Shown here: piece after piece, positions 59,132-64,000 of the stretch
How positions within the stretch are numbered: position 1 is the stretch's first letter
How the letters are laid out: each line of letters begins with the position of its first letter
Assembly: GCA_965261695.1 (NCBI GenBank)
Contig: OZ253474.1
Location: forward strand, 1,426,001 to 1,490,000
Length of the DNA stretch: 64,000 nucleotides
Source of the DNA: Bin5 sp965261695
GTDB lineage: Bacteria > Chloroflexota > Anaerolineae > Caldilineales > Caldilineaceae
Reading direction: 5' to 3'
Notes under the pieces: model-generated
Told to the model about the DNA's origin: nothing
Database searches by the model: none
What the model saw: only the letters and a program-made list of their open reading frames with translations
Made by a program: the position numbers and the translations under genes

Positions 59132-61321
59132 ATGACTGCACGCAGCGATTACCGGCACGTATCCTATCTGTGGGACGACGAAACCGCCGCCATGCTCGAT
59201 CCGGTCGGCCGTCTCGTCTACCGCTCCAATCTGCTAGGCCAGGACCAGCGCATCACCAACACGGGCGGCGGCAACACCTCTTCCAAATATGTGGAGAGCG
59301 ACCCGCTGACGGGTGAGTCGGTGGAGGTGCTGTGGGTCAAAGGCTCCGGCGGCGACCTGCGCACTTCCAAGCGGGAGAATTTCTCCTCACTCTACATGGA
59401 CAAGATCGGCCAGTTGCGGGCTATCTACGAAGCGGCTGACGAGAAGGGTGTCAAAACGCCGATCGAGGACGAGATGGTGGGCAAGTATCTGCACTGCGTC
59501 TACGATCTCAACCCGCGCGCCTCTTCGATCGATACGCCCTTGCACGCTTTTATCCCGGCGCCGATCGTGGACCACACGCACCCCAACGCGGTCATCGCCA
59601 TCGCGGCGGCTGAGGATGGCGAGGCGCTGACGGCGGAAATTTTCGGCGATGCCCTGGGCTGGGTAGACTGGCAGCGGCCGGGTTTCGACCTGGGGCTGGT
59701 GATGGGGGAGATGGCGGCGGCCAAGCCGACGATGAGCGGGATCATGATGGGCGGGCACGGGCTGATCAACTGGGCCGAAGATGACAAGGCCTGCTACGAG
59801 CTGAGCCTGGACATTATCGAGAAGGCGGCCCGTTACATTGAGAGCAGGGATAAGGGCGAGCGCACCTTCGGCGGTCAGCGGTACGCGGCGCTGGGCGCCG
59901 ACGAGCGTGAAGCCGTGCTGGTGGAGTTGCTGCCGGCGCTGCGCGGCATGATCAGTCAGCAGAGCAGATTCATCGGCACGGTGCAGGCGGACGAGGCGAT
60001 TCTGCGCTTCGTCAACAGCCGCGACGCCGCGCGCCTGGCCGAACTGGGCACCTCCTGCCCCGATCATTTTCTGCGCACCAAGATCAAACCGCTCTACGTT
60101 GACTGGGACCCGCAGAGGAAGGATATCGAGGCGCTGCTGGCAAAGCTCAAGAGCGGCCTGACCCGCTATCGCCAGGACTACGCCGACTACTACAACGCGC
60201 ACAAACAGGCCGATTCGCCGGCGATGCGCGACCCGAACCCGACGGTGATCCTGATTCCGGGCATCGGCATGATCGCGTGGGGCAAGAACAAGAGCGAGAG
60301 CCGGGTGACCGCCGAGTTCTACAACTGCGCGGTGGAGGTGATGCGCGGCGCGGAGACGGTCAGCCAGTACGCGGCGCTGCCCAAACAGGAGGCGTTCGAT
60401 ATCGAGTACTGGTTGCTGGAGGAGGCGAAACTGCGGAGGATGCCGCCGGAACAGGAGCTGGCGCGCAACGTGGTCGTCGTCATCGGCGCCGGCAGCGGTA
60501 TCGGCAAGGCGATCGCCCACCGCGTTGCCCGGGAGGGCGCGCACGTTGTCTGCGCCGATCTGAACGCGGAGGCGGCGCAGGCCACCGCCGACGAACTGAC
60601 GGCGATCTACGGGGTCGGCATCGGCGTCGCCGGTACGGGCATCTCCGCGTGCGGGCCGGCCATCGGCTTGGGCGTGGATGTGGGTGACCGCGCCAGCGTG
60701 CAGGCGCTCTTCCAGCAGACGCTGCTGGCCTATGGCGGCATCGACAATCTGGTGATCACCGCCGGGTTCTACTATCCGCCCGACGCCAGCGGCCATATCC
60801 CCGACGGGATGTGGGATACGACTTTCAACGTCAATGTCAAGGGCGCCTATATTGTGGCCGACGAAGCGGGCAAGATCTGGGCGGAGCAGGGTCTGCCCGG
60901 CTCGCTGGTGATTGCGACGAGCGTCAACGGCGCGGTGGCGAAAAAGGGTTCGCTGGCCTACGACACGAGCAAGGCGGCGGCCAACCACCTGGTGCGGGAA
61001 CTGGCGATCGAGCTGGCGCCGCACGTGCGTGTAAACGGGTTGGCGCCGGCCACGGTCGTGAACGGCAGCTTGATGTTCCCGCGCGAGCGCGTGATATCCG
61101 GGCTGCAGAAGTACGAACTCCCCTTCGACGAGTCGGAAGAGACGGACGCGCTACGGGACCGACTGGCCGACTTCTACGCCCAGCGCACGCTCACCAAACA
61201 GGCGATTCTGCCGGAGGACCAGGCGGAGGCCGCCTATCTGCTGCTGAGCGACGCTTTCGCCAAGACGACCGGTCAGATCCTCAATGTGGACGGCGGGTTG
61301 GTGGAGGCGTTCCTACGTTAG
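59132..61321 (+). CDS. Bifunctional aldolase/short-chain dehydrogenase (RhaD-type fusion)
   Basis: The start at ATG 59132 has GGAG eight bases upstream. The 729-residue fusion has an N-terminal class II aldolase domain (about 20-430) with RITNTGGGNTSSKYV and zinc histidines in DHTHPN and GGHGLINWA. The C-terminal SDR domain has GAGSGIGKAIAHRVA at about 450-465 for NAD(P) and the catalytic YDTSK near 609. In bacteria such fusions split rhamnulose 1-phosphate and oxidise the resulting lactaldehyde. The rest of a rhamnose operon (isomerase, kinase) is not in view, so a related deoxy-sugar is possible. A weak promoter (TGCTACACT at 59011-59019) lies upstream. Confidence 0.92.
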   Translation: MTARSDYRHVSYLWDDETAAMLDPVGRLVYRSNLLGQDQRITNTGGGNTSSKYVESDPLTGESVEVLWVKGSGGDLRTSKRENFSSLYMDKIGQLRAIYEAADEKGVKTPIEDEMVGKYLHCVYDLNPRASSIDTPLHAFIPAPIVDHTHPNAVIAIAAAEDGEALTAEIFGDALGWVDWQRPGFDLGLVMGEMAAAKPTMSGIMMGGHGLINWAEDDKACYELSLDIIEKAARYIESRDKGERTFGGQRYAALGADEREAVLVELLPALRGMISQQSRFIGTVQADEAILRFVNSRDAARLAELGTSCPDHFLRTKIKPLYVDWDPQRKDIEALLAKLKSGLTRYRQDYADYYNAHKQADSPAMRDPNPTVILIPGIGMIAWGKNKSESRVTAEFYNCAVEVMRGAETVSQYAALPKQEAFDIEYWLLEEAKLRRMPPEQELARNVVVVIGAGSGIGKAIAHRVAREGAHVVCADLNAEAAQATADELTAIYGVGIGVAGTGISACGPAIGLGVDVGDRASVQALFQQTLLAYGGIDNLVITAGFYYPPDASGHIPDGMWDTTFNVNVKGAYIVADEAGKIWAEQGLPGSLVIATSVNGAVAKKGSLAYDTSKAAANHLVRELAIELAPHVRVNGLAPATVVNGSLMFPRERVISGLQKYELPFDESEETDALRDRLADFYAQRTLTKQAILPEDQAEAAYLLLSDAFAKTTGQILNVDGGLVEAFLR

Positions 61322-61393
61322 CGCCGCTTGTGAGCTGTGCGTTCGATAACCCTGAATTTCGCGTCAGATTTGCCGACCCGGGAGGAGAAGCCG

Positions 61394-62722
<1,329 letters not shown>

Positions 62723-62726
62723 GGTG

Positions 62727-63728
62727 ATGAGCGGGCGTCTACGAACCTTCGCGTTTATGTTACAGATGACGGCGGCGATGCTGTTCATCAGCGCCTGCGC
62801 GGCCGGTCAACTCCCAGTAGCGTCACAGGTTGGAGACGGAGCGACGCCGCAGCCAACTGGCGAAGCCGAGTCCGCGGACAGCTGGCAGAACGCCGCGCCG
62901 ATGCCGACGGCGCGCTCGGAAATGCGGGCGGCGGTTGTGGATGGAATCTTTTACGTGCCGGGGGGATTCGGCGGGTTGACCGACTTCGCGGCCTACGATC
63001 CGGCGACCGACAGCTGGACGGTCCTGGCGCCGATGCCGGAACCGGCCCACCACATGATGGCGACCGGTCATGACGGCAAGGTCTTCGTTTTTGGCGGGGC
63101 GCGCAGCATGGCCTGGCAGGCTGAGGCATCGATCTTCGTCTACGACCCGACGACGGAGGCGTGGTCGCTGGCCGGTACGATGCCGGAACGGCGCCTGGGC
63201 GGTGAAGCGGTCTCGCTGGGCGGCTTCATCTATCTTGTCGGCGGCACGGGGGGAACGACGGCGCTGCTGCGCTATGATGCGGCGGCGGAATCCTGGAACG
63301 TTCTGCCCGGCCCGCCGCAGCCGCGCGAGCACGTGGCGGCTGTGGCGTTCAACGGTGAACTATGGGTTATCGGCGGGCGCTGGGGCGGGACAGGCGCGCT
63401 GGCGTCCGTCGAGATATTCGATCCGGCCAGCGGGGCGTGGCGGGAAGGTCCTGAGATGAACGAGGCGCGCAGCGGCTTCGGCGCAGCGGTGGTCGGCGAC
63501 GGCATCATCGTTGCCGGCGGCGAGATCCTCGGCGAGCGCCCGTGGACCGCCCTTGCCAGCGCCGAGACGTATGACCCGGCGTCGGCCGCATGGGCGCGCC
63601 TGCCAGACCTGCCGGCGGGCATTCACGGCATGCCGGTGGTTGGATACGAGGGCGCGGCTTTTGTTCTGGGCGGTTCGGACCGGGCCGGGGGTATCGACAA
63701 CCGGGGGCGGGTCTTGAGGTTTAGGTAG
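62727..63728 (+). CDS. Kelch-repeat lipoprotein
   Basis: The start at ATG 62727 lies just after the amidase stop, and the ribosome binding site (GGGGGT, AGGG) is inside the amidase end. The 333-residue protein has a signal peptide ending in the lipobox FISAC and a low-complexity linker. Five to six Kelch blades with repeated pairs follow, such as IFYVPGGFGG..YDPATDSW, VFVFGGARS..YDPTTEAW, IYLVGGTGG..YDAAAESW and LWVIGGRWG..FDPASGAW. It should form a beta-propeller on the outer face of the membrane, binding glycan or protein. Some bacterial Kelch proteins are sialate mutarotases, but no such context is seen. Confidence 0.9.
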   Translation: MSGRLRTFAFMLQMTAAMLFISACAAGQLPVASQVGDGATPQPTGEAESADSWQNAAPMPTARSEMRAAVVDGIFYVPGGFGGLTDFAAYDPATDSWTVLAPMPEPAHHMMATGHDGKVFVFGGARSMAWQAEASIFVYDPTTEAWSLAGTMPERRLGGEAVSLGGFIYLVGGTGGTTALLRYDAAAESWNVLPGPPQPREHVAAVAFNGELWVIGGRWGGTGALASVEIFDPASGAWREGPEMNEARSGFGAAVVGDGIIVAGGEILGERPWTALASAETYDPASAAWARLPDLPAGIHGMPVVGYEGAAFVLGGSDRAGGIDNRGRVLRFR

Positions 63729-64000
63729 TTGCCTTAAACCGGGCTAAAGTAGTTGACCGTGGCTTCTGAATTTTGTGCTCGGGTGGAGGGCACAAAGTTG
63801 CGGAAGCCGCTGCAACAACAGGTTCGCCGGAGTGTGTGAAGAGAAGCCGGCATCATTGTGATAGCAGCCTGTCTTGGCGCTGTCGGCGGCCCGATTCACG
63901 TTGGTTTGCGCCGGATCATTTGCCCTGGCTTTGACCAGAGTTGGGCTTTCTGAACGCTGAGGAATCCTAACAAGCCGCATATCCCCTTCTGCAGGGAGGC
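63729..64000. other. Terminal stretch without recognisable gene
   Basis: No family-like coding sequence is seen in either direction up to the window end; short frames here lack ribosome binding sites. No clear terminator follows the Kelch gene. Confidence 0.4.

Noticed and set aside
59387..61024. 545-codon minus-strand frame opposite the aldolase/dehydrogenase fusion
   Set aside because: Rich in Arg, His and Gln as expected of a GC-rich shadow; the plus strand has full domain signatures.

Overview
The window is 64 kb of GC-rich bacterial DNA. The style points to an uncultured Chloroflexota lineage, possibly Anaerolineae or Caldilineaceae. Reasons are the many lipoprotein-dependent sugar and peptide ABC importers, phytanoyl-CoA-type dioxygenases, TIM-barrel sugar isomerases and MDR dehydrogenases, the Cys-pair 'MYPKSE' protein, and long intergenic regions with short-period repeats. 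This placement is inference; there is no rRNA or other strong marker. No tRNA, rRNA or CRISPR array was seen.

Layout. 1-10.5 kb: the 3' part of a gamma-glutamyltransferase, then a decaying zone. At least six broken genes (deacylase, two pieces of GH32-like proteins, two Gfo/Idh/MocA genes, a peptide-binding protein) are mixed with intact MDR, class IV aminotransferase, GNAT, aldo/keto reductase and PhyH genes. 10.8-14.9 kb: comM, a sugar isomerase and an MFS transporter. 14.9-16.4 kb: a gene-free region with a 10-bp-phased repeat. 16.4-22.1 kb: MDR dehydrogenase, isomerase and phosphohexomutase (+), then a Cys-pair protein and two YIP1 proteins (-). 22.1-23.2 kb: a gene-free region with a diverged 293-bp tandem duplication. 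23.2-24.8 kb: an AIRS/HypE-like protein and a Uma2 protein overlapping tail to tail.

24.9-29.1 kb holds a compact four-gene cluster: a beta-rich unknown, a circularly permuted ATP-grasp ligase and two GCS2-type carboxylate-amine ligases. It is the best candidate in the window for an uncharacterised peptide or amide biosynthesis system. 29.2-34.2 kb: a DUF1537 four-carbon-acid sugar kinase facing a larA-like/pdxA2/DegT operon, which together suggest threonate or erythronate breakdown. 34.2-38.4 kb: a type II restriction-modification pair (endonuclease apparently frameshifted) coupled to a hexulose-phosphate-synthase-like gene, then Uma2 and a zinc dehydrogenase.

38.6-44.4 kb is a five-gene Opp/Dpp-type peptide importer; 44.6-46.1 kb superoxide dismutase and PhyH; 46.3-49.2 kb a ribose-type sugar importer with a single-domain ATPase. 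49.2-51.1 kb carries the second copy of the phased repeat, a third array and an IS630 remnant. 51.1-58.8 kb: a CE15-like esterase with a TPR-like N-terminus and no signal peptide, an IolE-like isomerase and a MalK/MalG/MalF/MalE-type importer. 59.1-63.7 kb: a RhaD-type aldolase/dehydrogenase fusion, an amidase and a Kelch lipoprotein.

Together the genes describe an oligosaccharide-, sugar-acid- and peptide-scavenging heterotroph: substrates enter through lipoprotein-dependent ABC importers and are remodelled by isomerases, dehydrogenases, aldolases and kinases. Gene decay and repeat spread are active beside them.
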